From contig JAAFHD010000051.1 of assembly GCA_013298245.1 (NCBI GenBank), forward strand, positions 1-13,489: DNA of 13,489 nucleotides, written 5' to 3'. A program made the translations under genes and the position numbers. The DNA comes from Alphaproteobacteria bacterium (lineage in GTDB: Bacteria > Pseudomonadota > Alphaproteobacteria > Acetobacterales > Acetobacteraceae). Each line of letters begins with the position of its first letter. Position 1 is the stretch's first letter. Positions 1-7,100 of the stretch are shown one piece after another. The notes under the pieces are model-generated. The model was not told the DNA's origin and made no database searches. It saw only the letters and a program-made list of their open reading frames with translations.

Positions 1-419
1 AAAACTACGTGCAGGAACTGCCGGTGTGGCTTGGCCTGTGTCGGCGCATTGGCGCGCTGAACGATGATGCCGAGAGCGAGGCGATGGCCGCCGAACTGGC
101 CGACCGCTTCGGCGCGCTGCCGGCGGAGGTGGAAAATCTGCTCGCCACCATGCAGATCAAGCGGCTGTGCAAGCTGGCCGGCGTGGACCGGCTGGATGCC
201 GGGCCGAAGGGCGTTGTGCTGGGCTTCCATCGCAACCACTTCGCCGAGCCGGTGCGGCTGGTCGAATGGGTGGCCGCGCAGAAGGGTGTTGTGAAGCTGC
301 GCCCTGACCACAAGCTGGCCCTGCTGCGGGAGATGGATGTGCCTGCGCGCGTGAAGGCCGCGCGGGAGATTTTGACCAAGCTCGCATCGCTGGCCGCACG
401 CCCGGCGAAGGCCGCATGA
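1..419 (+). CDS. mfd: Transcription-repair coupling factor Mfd, C-terminal end (5' truncated by window)
   Basis: The open frame enters from the left edge (first complete codon at position 3) and ends in TGA at 417-419, leaving about 138 C-terminal residues. The opening residues NYVQELPVWLGLCRRI match the Mfd segment after the translocase motifs (typically D-Y-V-x-E-L-x-x-R-L-x-L-Y-R-R), and EMAAELADRFGALPAEVENLL-like sequence follows, as in the C-terminal D7 regulatory domain. Mfd is a cytoplasmic DNA translocase of about 1150 residues that removes RNA polymerase stalled at lesions and recruits UvrA. The helicase motors and UvrB-homology module lie outside the window. The stop overlaps the start of the next gene by 4 bp (ATGA), so the TPR gene is probably translationally coupled. 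The track-style GTG at position 9 is not a real start. Family assignment is by recognition of this domain only. Confidence 0.9.
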   Translation, partial: NYVQELPVWLGLCRRIGALNDDAESEAMAAELADRFGALPAEVENLLATMQIKRLCKLAGVDRLDAGPKGVVLGFHRNHFAEPVRLVEWVAAQKGVVKLRPDHKLALLREMDVPARVKAAREILTKLASLAARPAKAA

Positions 420-1696
420 GGCGCGCGCTGGCCCGGCTGTGGGAATGGCTGCCGCGCGGCCTGCCCGCACTCGGCATGCTGGGCATGCTGGGCATGCTTG
501 GGTGGGAATTGCGGCGCGACCAGATCCAGTTGGCGCCGATCTCCGTGCCCAATCGCCTGACCGAAGCGGGCATGACGCCCGAGGTTGTCGCGCGCCGGCT
601 GATGGATGACGTGATCGCCGTGCAGGCGCGTGTGCGTGGCGAGCCTATGCGCCGTGCGGGTGCGGAGTTGTCGGGCAGCCAGCCGGATTTCTCGGTGCCC
701 TTCACCGGGCTGTCGCTGAGTGCTGTGGCGTCAGTTTTGCGCGACATGATGGGCATGCCGGAAACCCGCGTGAGCGGGGAGATCACCGCGGAGGGCGAAG
801 CGCTGCGCCTCAGGCTGCGTGTCTCGGGCTTTGGCGTGATCTTCGATGATGCGGGCGAGAGCGCGGATGGTCTGCTGCGCCGCGCCGCGCCGCTGGTGTG
901 GCGCAGCGTTTCGCCCATGCTCTACGCCTGGTGGCTGACCGAGAACGCGGCGAGCGAGGCGGAGGTGCAGGCCACCCTGACCACCATGCTGGAAGAGGGC
1001 GAGCACGAGCCAGAGGTCGCGCGCACATTGCGTCTGCTGCTGGCGCGGTCATTGGGGCGCACCGGGCGCGTGCAGGAATCGCTGGCCGTGAATGAGGCGC
1101 TGTTGCGCGACGCGCCGCGCTATGGCCCGGCGGTCTATGGGCGCGGGCTGCGGCTGCGTGATCTCGGCCGGTTGGACGAGGCGGAGGCGGCGATGCGCGA
1201 CGCTCAGCGCCTGATGCCGCAGGCGCTGTTTCCGCGTGTGGGCATGGCGATGGTGATGCGCGACCGCGGCCAATACGAAGCGGCGATGGCCGAGATCATG
1301 CCGGTGCTGACGCGGGGTGCGGCCGATGGTTTCGCCGCGTCCGAGGCGGTGATGATCATGATCCAGTTGGGGCGCCTCGGCGAAGCATTGCCGATTGCGC
1401 GCCGCGCTGTTTCCGAAGACCCGAAAGGGGCGGCCGCCAACACCGCGCTGGGCCTGCTGCTGCTGCGCCTGGGCCGCGCACAGGATGCGCTGCCGCCGCT
1501 GGACCGCGCCATCATGGAAGCGCCCGACATGCCCGATGCGCGCCTGGTGCGGATTGATGCATTGGTGGCGCTGGGCAATCTGGACCAGGCGCGCGCGGAG
1601 CTATTGGCGCATGCAGCCGCCTTCGACGCAGTACCCAGATTGGCGCGCCCGCTTGCCGCGTTGCGCGCGCGGTTGGACCCGATGCAACGCCCTTGA
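416..1696 (+). CDS. Membrane-anchored TPR-repeat protein, function unknown
   Basis: 426 residues. A short basic N-terminus (MRRALARLWEWLPRG) is followed by a hydrophobic stretch (about residues 15-30) holding a tandem GML GML GML, probably a weak membrane anchor or uncleaved signal. Residues about 40-180 form a region I do not recognise. Residues about 195-405 look like degenerate tetratricopeptide helices: A-R-S-L-G-R-T-G-R-V-Q-E-S-L, G-L-R-L-R-D-L-G-R-L-D-E-A-E, G-L-L-L-L-R-L-G-R-A-Q-D-A-L and A-L-V-A-L-G-N-L-D-Q-A-R all fit the TPR pattern (G/A at 8, A at 20). TPR arrays bind protein partners, here presumably on the periplasmic side if the anchor is real. The ATG overlaps the mfd stop and has GAAGG at 407-411. 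The tie to mfd looks positional rather than functional. High confidence it is a gene; no specific role can be given. Confidence 0.85.
   Translation: MRRALARLWEWLPRGLPALGMLGMLGMLGWELRRDQIQLAPISVPNRLTEAGMTPEVVARRLMDDVIAVQARVRGEPMRRAGAELSGSQPDFSVPFTGLSLSAVASVLRDMMGMPETRVSGEITAEGEALRLRLRVSGFGVIFDDAGESADGLLRRAAPLVWRSVSPMLYAWWLTENAASEAEVQATLTTMLEEGEHEPEVARTLRLLLARSLGRTGRVQESLAVNEALLRDAPRYGPAVYGRGLRLRDLGRLDEAEAAMRDAQRLMPQALFPRVGMAMVMRDRGQYEAAMAEIMPVLTRGAADGFAASEAVMIMIQLGRLGEALPIARRAVSEDPKGAAANTALGLLLLRLGRAQDALPPLDRAIMEAPDMPDARLVRIDALVALGNLDQARAELLAHAAAFDAVPRLARPLAALRARLDPMQRP
473..499 (+). repeat. Three tandem copies of a 9-bp unit inside the TPR gene
   Basis: GGCATGCTG occurs at 473-481 and 482-490, then GGCATGCTT at 491-499 (one mismatch in the last copy). 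It is in frame and encodes Gly-Met-Leu three times (residues 20-28), within the hydrophobic N-terminal segment. Gain or loss of units would change the anchor length by three residues without a frameshift. Confidence 0.85.
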
Positions 1697-1744
1697 GGCA
1701 GCGGCGCGCCATGCGCTAACGTTTTCGTGCATCCGGAGGGCAAG

Positions 1745-2086
1745 ATGAAGCGCATTGTGATCGCAGCACTATGCATGGCCGCAGGTGGCGTTGGCGCCGC
1801 GGGGCTTTCGATCAATCATCTGCCGTTGCCCAGCGGCAGCAATCTGCAAAGCTGCCTGCAGCGCGGTGGTGCGGCGATGCAGCAGGTTGGGCTGCGCCGG
1901 TTGAACGACACCGCCGCCGCCACCTGGGCGGAGAACACCACATCCGACCAGCTCTACACCATCTATTGCGTGATGGAGACCGGCACCATGGTGATCGCTG
2001 GCGCGGGGCCGACCGCGGAGTCGGTTTCGGGCACGGTCAGCGCCATCATGCGCAACCTGCGCAGCGGGACGTCCAGCGGCAAATAG
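1745..2086 (+). CDS. Small secreted protein, unknown function
   Basis: 113 residues from the ATG at 1745. A GTG at 1727 is in frame, but the ATG has a clear Shine-Dalgarno sequence (GGAGGG at 1735-1740) 4 bp upstream and begins exactly at a Sec-type signal peptide: basic MKR, hydrophobic IVIAALCMAAGGVGA, likely cleavage near AAG at 18-20. The mature part is about 93 residues with two cysteines (C37 and C75) that could form a periplasmic disulfide, and it ends in a polar tail. The order (S-C-L-Q-R-G-G-A-A-M near the start, C-V-M-E-T-G-T-M-V-I-A-G in the middle, then a helix) looks like a compact alpha/beta exported protein. I do not recognise a family with confidence. It lies 48 bp after the TPR gene and may share its transcript. 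Confidence 0.75.
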   Translation: MKRIVIAALCMAAGGVGAAGLSINHLPLPSGSNLQSCLQRGGAAMQQVGLRRLNDTAAATWAENTTSDQLYTIYCVMETGTMVIAGAGPTAESVSGTVSAIMRNLRSGTSSGK

Positions 2087-2103
2087 GCGGCTTCAACCCG
2101 CCT
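2085..2103. terminator. Possible bidirectional terminator hairpin between converging genes
   Basis: AGGCGG at 2085-2090 pairs with CCGCCT at 2098-2103 across a 7-nt loop. The stem covers the last bases of the small secreted protein's stop and the stop of hemB, the only place where termination for the two converging units could act. There is no clear U-run on either side (the - strand continues ATTTG), so an intrinsic terminator is plausible but weak. Confidence 0.35.
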
Positions 2104-3103
2104 TCAGGCGCCGCGCGGCGTCCACCGCCAGGTAGGTCAGCACGCCGTTGCAACCGGCGCGCTTGAAGCACATCAGCGCTTCCATCATCGCGCGATCGTA
2201 GTTCAGCCAGCCGCGCTGCACGGCGGCCATCAGCATCGAGTACTCGCCACTGACGTGATACGCGAAGGTGGGCACGCCGAAGGTGCTGCGCACGCGGTGC
2301 ACGATGTCCAGGTAAGGCAGGCCTGGTTTGACCATGACCATGTCCGCGCCCTCGGCGATGTCGAGTGCGACTTCGCGCAAAGCTTCGTCGGAATTGGCGG
2401 GGTCCATCTGGTAGGTCTTCTTGTCGGACAGCACGGGCTTGCCGGAGCCGATCTCGGAGCCGACCGCATCGCGGAATGGCGCGTAGAAGCCGGATGCGTA
2501 TTTCGCAGCGTAGCTCATGATGCGCGTGTGGATCAGGCCGCGCGCGTCGAGGGCCGCGCGGATTGTGCCGATGCGGCCATCCATCATGTCTGATGGTGCC
2601 ACCACATCCACGCCGGCTTCGGCCTGCAGCAGCGCCATGCGGCAGAGGATTTCGACCGTTTCTTCGTTGTGCACCTGGCCGTCCCGCAGCACGCCGTCAT
2701 GGCCATGCGTGGTGTAGGTGTCGAGCGCGACATCGCTGATCAGGCCAAGGCCCGGATGCGCGGCCTTCATGGCGCGCGCGGCGCGGCAGGTGAGGTTGTC
2801 CGGGTGCAGCGCGCCGGTGCCATCCTCGTCGCGATGTTCCATCGGCGTGTAGGGGAAGAGTGCTACGGCGGGGATGCCGAGTGCGACCGCTTCCGCGACG
2901 TGTTCCGCCGCTATATCCGGGCTGACGCGGAACACGCCGGGCATCGATGGCACTTCCACGCGCTGGCCTTCGCCTTCCGTCAGGAAGATCGGCCAGATCA
3001 GGTCGGCGGCGGAGAGCGTGTTTTCCGCGACCAGTGCGCGGTTCCACGCATCGCGCCGGTTGCGGCGCATGCGTGTGGTGGGGAAGGAGCCGGCGAAGTT
3101 CAT
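2093..3103 (-). CDS. hemB: Porphobilinogen synthase (delta-aminolevulinic acid dehydratase)
   Basis: 336 residues, normal for the family. It condenses two 5-aminolevulinate molecules to porphobilinogen, the second committed step of haem, cobalamin and chlorophyll synthesis, in the cytoplasm. Two Schiff-base lysines are visible: K201 in SYAAKYASGFYAPFRDA and K259 in MVMVKPGLPYLDI. The metal loop reads D124-VAL-D128-TYTTHGH-D136, with aspartates where zinc enzymes carry cysteines, so this is the Mg-type, Asp-rich variant common in alphaproteobacteria. SGKPVLSDKKTYQMDPAN (from about residue 220) is another family signature. The start chosen (MNFAGSFPTTRMRRNRR) gives the expected N-terminal arm; the frame stays open further upstream, but that sequence is the metY gene in another frame. 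The ATG overlaps the metY stop by 4 bp (ATGA), with GGAG and AAGG just upstream, so it is probably coupled to metY. Confidence 0.97.
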   Translation of the reverse strand: MNFAGSFPTTRMRRNRRDAWNRALVAENTLSAADLIWPIFLTEGEGQRVEVPSMPGVFRVSPDIAAEHVAEAVALGIPAVALFPYTPMEHRDEDGTGALHPDNLTCRAARAMKAAHPGLGLISDVALDTYTTHGHDGVLRDGQVHNEETVEILCRMALLQAEAGVDVVAPSDMMDGRIGTIRAALDARGLIHTRIMSYAAKYASGFYAPFRDAVGSEIGSGKPVLSDKKTYQMDPANSDEALREVALDIAEGADMVMVKPGLPYLDIVHRVRSTFGVPTFAYHVSGEYSMLMAAVQRGWLNYDRAMMEALMCFKRAGCNGVLTYLAVDAARRLKAG

Positions 3104-4386
3104 GCCTTCTCCAAAGCCTGCGACAGATCGGCGATGATGTCGTCGATATGCTCGATGCCGATCGACAGTCGCACATAGCCAGGTGTCACGCCGCTCATCG
3201 CCTGTTCCTGCGCGTCCAGCTGGCTGTGCGTGGTGGTGGCGGGATGGATCGCGAGGCTGCGCGCATCGCCGATATTGGCGACGTGGTAGAACATGGTCAG
3301 CGCCTCGATGAAGCGCTTTCCGGCATCCGCGCCCGCCTTCAATTCGAAGCCCATCAGCGAGCCGAAACCGCCCTTCAAAGTGGCCGCGCGCCGGCCCGCT
3401 TCGCCGGTGAACAGCGAGGGGTGGGTGACGCTCGCCACCTTCGGGTGCTTCGCCAGCCAAGCGGCAACCTTGGTCGCATTCTCGCAATGCCGCTCCATGC
3501 GCAAAGGCAGCGTTTCCAAGCCCTGCACGAACATGAACGCGTTGAAGGGCGACATCGCCGCACCCACGTCGCGCAGCAGGCAGGTGCGCATGCGGATGAT
3601 GTAGGCGACCGGGCCCAGCGGCTTCACCGCCTGCGTCCAGACAGCGCCGTGGTATGACGCATCGGGCGTGTTCAGCGTGGGGAAGCGGTCGCCCCATTTT
3701 TCCCAATCGAAATTCCCGCCATCGACCACTATGCCGCCGATGCTGGTGCCATGCCCGCCGATCCATTTGGTCGTGCTGTGCATCACGACGGCCGCACCCG
3801 CTGCCAGGGGCTTGGCGATGATGGGTGCGGCGGTGTTGTCCATGATCAACGGGATGCCGATTTCGCGCCCGATCGCGGCGACTTCCGCCACCGGAAACAC
3901 CTGCAATTTCGGGTTCGGCAGCGTCTCGCCATACCAGCAGCGCGTGCGTTCATCCGAGGCGCGGCGGAAGTTTTGCGGGTCCGCGGGGTCCACGAAACGG
4001 CACTCGATTCCCATCTGCTTGAAGGTGTTCGCGAACAGGTTCCAGGTGCCGCCATAGATGTCGGTCGAGCACACGAAATTGTCGCCCGCCTGGCACAGGT
4101 TCAGCACGCAGAAGGTGCTGGCCGCCTGGCCCGAACCCACCGCCAGCGCCGCCACGCCGCCTTCCAGGGCCGCGATGCGCGTTTCCAGCGCGTCGCAGGT
4201 CGGGTTCATGATGCGGGTGTAGATGTTGCCCATTTCGCTCAGCGAAAACAGCCGCGCGGCGTGGCCGGTGTCCTGGAACTGATAGGCCGTCGTCATGTGG
4301 ATCGGCACGGCTACGCTGCCCGTGTTCGGGTCGGCGCGGTGCGAACCGCCATGGAGCGCGATGGTCTCGGGGTGCTTGCTTGTCAT
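3100..4386 (-). CDS. metY: O-acetylhomoserine sulfhydrylase-type PLP enzyme (Cys/Met metabolism family)
   Basis: 428 residues, the usual length for MetY/Met17-type enzymes, longer than cystathionine gamma-lyases. The family makes homocysteine from O-acetylhomoserine and sulfide (or methionine with methanethiol) in the cytoplasm. Visible features: phosphate/PLP-binding GNIYTRIMNPT (R58), SGQAAS near 85-90, the cofactor aspartate in MDNTAAP (D183), and the Schiff-base lysine K207 in HSTTKWIGGHGTSIGG. WEKWGDRFPTL followed by SYHGAVW is typical of the sulfhydrylase branch. The ATG at 4386 is supported by GAGGA at 4395-4399, 8 bp away, and begins the conserved MTSKHPETIALHGG; upstream in-frame codons overlap the divergent gene's leader. 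The stop overlaps hemB. Which acyl-homoserine is used (acetyl or succinyl) cannot be decided here. Confidence 0.92.
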   Translation of the reverse strand: MTSKHPETIALHGGSHRADPNTGSVAVPIHMTTAYQFQDTGHAARLFSLSEMGNIYTRIMNPTCDALETRIAALEGGVAALAVGSGQAASTFCVLNLCQAGDNFVCSTDIYGGTWNLFANTFKQMGIECRFVDPADPQNFRRASDERTRCWYGETLPNPKLQVFPVAEVAAIGREIGIPLIMDNTAAPIIAKPLAAGAAVVMHSTTKWIGGHGTSIGGIVVDGGNFDWEKWGDRFPTLNTPDASYHGAVWTQAVKPLGPVAYIIRMRTCLLRDVGAAMSPFNAFMFVQGLETLPLRMERHCENATKVAAWLAKHPKVASVTHPSLFTGEAGRRAATLKGGFGSLMGFELKAGADAGKRFIEALTMFYHVANIGDARSLAIHPATTTHSQLDAQEQAMSGVTPGYVRLSIGIEHIDDIIADLSQALEKA

Positions 4387-4419
4387 GTGCGGGTTCCTCA
4401 ACGCGCGGATGCTGCCATT

Positions 4420-4459
4420 GCGCGCGGCGTGGTGGAAGCCCGTCTTGCATGCCGCGCGC
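4420..4459. promoter_or_regulatory. 9-bp perfect inverted repeat in the metY / hydrolase divergent spacer
   Basis: GCGCGCGGC at 4420-4428 is the exact reverse complement of GCCGCGCGC at 4451-4459, with a 22-nt loop. Read as + strand RNA the stem can extend by three further pairs (GUG with CAU, one G-U). It fills almost half of the 93-bp spacer between the divergent starts (4386 and 4480), ending 20 bp before the hydrolase ATG. It could be an operator or a leader hairpin. No convincing -35/-10 pair could be picked in this GC-rich spacer, and chance pairing in such sequence is a real alternative. Confidence 0.4.
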
Positions 4460-4479
4460 GGCGGGCGCAGCCTTTGGCG

Positions 4480-5286
4480 ATGCGCCTGTTGCTCTGCCTG
4501 ATGCTGCTGATCGCCGCGCCCGCCTGCGCGATGCAGCAGCGCACGATTTCGCTGCCCGGGCCGGATGGCGTGACGCTGACGGCCGAGCTGTTCCTGCCCG
4601 AAGGCCCGGTGCGCGGGCCGCCGGTTCTTGGCCTGCATGGTTGCTCGGGTTTCCGCCGCGCCGATGGCGCGCCGACCGCGCTCTATACAGCCTGGGCGCG
4701 GCATTTCACTGCGGCCGGGCGCGCCTTTCTGCTGCCCGACAGTTTCGCTAGTCGCGGCGAGGGCGAGCAATGCACGCAGCGCGGCCGCGGCATCCTGCCG
4801 GGGCGCGAGCGCGTGGCCGATACGCTGGCCGCGGCGCGGTGGTTGTCGGCGCAGCCCTTCGGCCAAGGGCAACAAGTCGATGTGATCGGCTGGTCGCATG
4901 GCGGGTCCACCGTGCTGTGGTCAGCGGCTGCGGCGGCGGATGCGCCGATCGCGCGCTTCATCGCTTTCTACCCGGGCTGCAATGCAGTGAACCGCGTGGG
5001 CATGTGGTCGCCTGCGCGCCCCGTGCTGATCCTGATCGGTGAGGCGGATGACTGGACGCCGTCCGCACCCTGCGCGCAGTTGGCCGGGCGGCATGCGGGG
5101 CGCATCGCCTACCACGCCTATCCGGATGCCTATCACGGCTTCGATGCGCCGAGCACACCGATGGGGGTGCGGCGCGGCCTGGCCTTCACCGCGCGCGGCG
5201 ATGGTGTCGCGCATTACGGCACCAACCTGACGGCGCGCGCGGATGCGATGGCGCGCGTTTCCACCTTCTTCAACCTGGGGCAGTGA
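4480..5286 (+). CDS. Secreted alpha/beta hydrolase, dienelactone-hydrolase-like family
   Basis: 268 residues. The N-terminus MRLLLCLMLLIAAPACA is a Sec signal peptide, probably cut after ACA (residue 17); there is no proper lipobox. The mature part has the alpha/beta hydrolase fold: oxyanion region LGLHGCSGF (about 50-58), nucleophile elbow GWSHGGS with Ser139, acid Asp190 or Asp191 in LIGEADDWTP, and His219 in DAYHGFD. The serine rather than cysteine nucleophile separates it from true dienelactone hydrolase. Four further cysteines in the mature region (55, 98, 167, 198) could form disulfides, fitting a periplasmic location. The start is set by the signal peptide because the Shine-Dalgarno is weak; the frame is open far upstream only as a shadow of metY. 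It diverges from metY and ends 3 bp before the dioxygenase gene. Substrate unknown, probably an ester or lactone. Confidence 0.82.
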   Translation: MRLLLCLMLLIAAPACAMQQRTISLPGPDGVTLTAELFLPEGPVRGPPVLGLHGCSGFRRADGAPTALYTAWARHFTAAGRAFLLPDSFASRGEGEQCTQRGRGILPGRERVADTLAAARWLSAQPFGQGQQVDVIGWSHGGSTVLWSAAAAADAPIARFIAFYPGCNAVNRVGMWSPARPVLILIGEADDWTPSAPCAQLAGRHAGRIAYHAYPDAYHGFDAPSTPMGVRRGLAFTARGDGVAHYGTNLTARADAMARVSTFFNLGQ

Positions 5287-5289
5287 TCC

Positions 5290-5868
5290 ATGGCGGGCAT
5301 CGGCAGGCTGCGTGATTTCATCCAGGGCATGACGCGATTGGCGGATGCGCAAGCGGGCCTGGATCGTTGGTTCAGCGAAGGGCGCGACCTGTTGGCGGGC
5401 CTAGTCCGCAACGATGATTGGCTGCCTGCGGCCTTTGCCGAACCGGGTCCGACATACCGGCAATACCTGCTGCATTGCGACCCGCTGGAACGGTTTTCGG
5501 TGGTGTCCTTCGTTTGGGGGCCGGGGCAGCGCACGCCGGTGCACAACCACATGACCTGGGGGTTGGTGGGGATGCTGCGCGGCGAAGAAATTTCCACTGA
5601 TATGAAGCCGGGCGCGCCGATGCTGAGCGGCCAGGTGGATCATCTGCGCGCGGGCGAAGTGATCTGCGTGGAGCCGGGTGCCGATGACATCCATGTGGTG
5701 GAGAACGCGTTTGCCGATCGCACCAGTATTTCGATCCACGCCTATGGCGCGAATATCGGCGCGATACGGCGGTCCGTGTTTGATCCCGTAACGGGCGCGG
5801 CGCGCGAATTCATCTCGGGCTACACGGCGGCGGTGGTGCCGAATTTGTGGGATCGCAGTGCTGCGTGA
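5290..5868 (+). CDS. Cupin thiol dioxygenase, 3-mercaptopropionate dioxygenase / cysteine dioxygenase family
   Basis: 192 residues, the bacterial CDO/MDO length. The family oxidises a small thiol to its sulfinate with O2 at a mononuclear non-haem iron. The three-His site is visible: H85 and H87 in TPVHNHMTWG and H135 in DDIHVVEN. The Ser-His-Tyr triad is S148, H150 and Y152 in SISIHAYG. By hand alignment on YRQYLL, Q58 falls where mammalian CDO has its carboxylate-binding Arg60, and R161 lies 11 residues after the triad His, as in 3-mercaptopropionate dioxygenases. No cysteine follows HNH, so the Cys-Tyr cross-link of mammalian CDO is absent. These marks point to the Gln-type (MDO) branch, giving 3-sulfinopropionate from 3-mercaptopropionate, though cysteine or another thiol is possible. 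It starts 3 bp after the hydrolase stop and is followed 26 bp later by the CoA-transferase. Confidence 0.85.
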   Translation: MAGIGRLRDFIQGMTRLADAQAGLDRWFSEGRDLLAGLVRNDDWLPAAFAEPGPTYRQYLLHCDPLERFSVVSFVWGPGQRTPVHNHMTWGLVGMLRGEEISTDMKPGAPMLSGQVDHLRAGEVICVEPGADDIHVVENAFADRTSISIHAYGANIGAIRRSVFDPVTGAAREFISGYTAAVVPNLWDRSAA

Positions 5869-5894
5869 TCGCGTTGGTTTAGGGAAGAAAACAC

Positions 5895-7100
5895 ATGGCG
5901 CAGAATGGCGCTTTGTCCGGCGTGAAAGTGCTGGATTTGACGGCGGTGGTGCTGGGGCCGCTGGCCACGCAGGTGCTGGGTGATTTCGGCGCGGATGTGA
6001 TCAAGATCGAGCCCGGAACGGGCGACCTGATGCGCACCAATGGCACGCCGCGCACACCGGGGTTGGGTTCGATTTTTCTCGCGCTTAACCGCAACAAGCG
6101 CAGTCTGGCGATGGACCTCAAACGCCCGGAGGCCAAGGCGGTGCTGCGGCGTCTGATCGGCCAGGCGGATGTGCTGGTGCACAATATGCGCCCCGCCGCG
6201 ATGGCGCGTCTGGGGTTCTCGCCAGAGGCGTGTCTGGCGATCAATCCGCGGTTGATCTACGCGGCGGCACCGGGCTTTGGGCAGGATGGATGCGACCGTG
6301 ATCTGCCCGCGTTTGACGACATCATCCAAGCTGCCTGCGGCATGGCCGACATGGTCAGTGAGGGCCAGGCCACGCCCGACTATGTGCCGAGCCTGATCGC
6401 CGACAAGACGACCGGCATGGCGCTCGCGCAGGGTGTGCTGGCGGCGCTGTTTGCGCGCGAACGCACTGGGCTGGGGCAGGCGGTGGAAGTGCCGATGCTG
6501 GAGACGATGGTGAGCTTCCTGCTGGCTGAGCATATGGGCGGGCTGACCTATCCGGGCAGCGGCATCATGCCGGGCTATCGGCGCGTGACGAAGGGTGGGC
6601 GACGGCCGATGCCAACGGCCGATGGGCATATCGCGCTGCTGCCATATTCTGGCGAGGACTGGTTGAACCTGTTCGGCGAAGTGGGGCGCCGCGATGAAGC
6701 GGCAGCGCTGGGCGTGGAGGACCGCACCGCGCGCAACGCCAATATCCAGCGCATCTACACGGTGCTGGAGACGATCACCTGCACCAAGACCACGGCCGAA
6801 TGGCTGGCGGTCTGCCGCCGTCTGGACATCCCGGCGATGCGGCTGATCCCGGTGGCGGAACTGCCTGACCAGCCGCATCTGCGGGAGGTGGGGATGTTCG
6901 AGATTGTCGAACACCCGCATGCCGGGACCATTCGCGTGATGCGTCCGCCGACGAAGTTCAGCGCCACACCCGCATCACTGCGCAGGCACGCGCCAAGACT
7001 TGGCGAACACAATGCCGAGGTGCTGGCGGAAGCCGGCTTCACGCCCGATGAAATCGCCGCGCTGAAAAGTGCGGGCATCCTGCAGGAGAGCGCGCCATGA
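5895..7100 (+). CDS. Class III CoA-transferase (CaiB/BaiF family)
   Basis: 401 residues, full length for the family. These cytoplasmic enzymes move CoA between carboxylic acids through an aspartyl-CoA thioester. Seen: N-terminal GVKVLDLTAVVLGPLATQVLGDFGADVIKIE (about 9-39), the NRNKRSLAMDLK segment (65-76), NMRPAAMARLG (97-107), and D170 in LIADKTTGMALAQG, at the position of the catalytic aspartate of formyl-CoA transferase. AGGGAAG at 5881-5887 is a strong ribosome binding site 7 bp before the ATG. Its stop overlaps the first crotonase (ATGA). Position at the head of a run of CoA-thioester genes suggests it activates the pathway's acid. The acid cannot be identified: family members act on oxalate, carnitine, bile acids, succinate, mesaconate and 3-sulfinopropionate. 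Confidence 0.92.
   Translation: MAQNGALSGVKVLDLTAVVLGPLATQVLGDFGADVIKIEPGTGDLMRTNGTPRTPGLGSIFLALNRNKRSLAMDLKRPEAKAVLRRLIGQADVLVHNMRPAAMARLGFSPEACLAINPRLIYAAAPGFGQDGCDRDLPAFDDIIQAACGMADMVSEGQATPDYVPSLIADKTTGMALAQGVLAALFARERTGLGQAVEVPMLETMVSFLLAEHMGGLTYPGSGIMPGYRRVTKGGRRPMPTADGHIALLPYSGEDWLNLFGEVGRRDEAAALGVEDRTARNANIQRIYTVLETITCTKTTAEWLAVCRRLDIPAMRLIPVAELPDQPHLREVGMFEIVEHPHAGTIRVMRPPTKFSATPASLRRHAPRLGEHNAEVLAEAGFTPDEIAALKSAGILQESAP

Noticed and set aside
3104..3766. N-terminal extension of HemB
   Set aside because: The extension is metY in another frame; HemB has its normal length from the ATG overlapping the metY stop.
3751..4479. N-terminal extension of the secreted hydrolase, whose frame is open back to 3751
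   Set aside because: The stretch is antisense to metY, and a signal peptide starts exactly at the ATG at 4480.
4387..4479. SAM-II or SAH riboswitch upstream of metY
   Set aside because: The conserved loop and pseudoknot sequences of those classes could not be found by eye; only a plain GC-rich hairpin is present.
5820..6920. Long - strand open frame (366 codons) opposite the CoA-transferase
   Set aside because: Arg/His-rich, low-complexity shadow of a clearly recognisable gene in high-GC sequence; no domain, no ribosome binding site.
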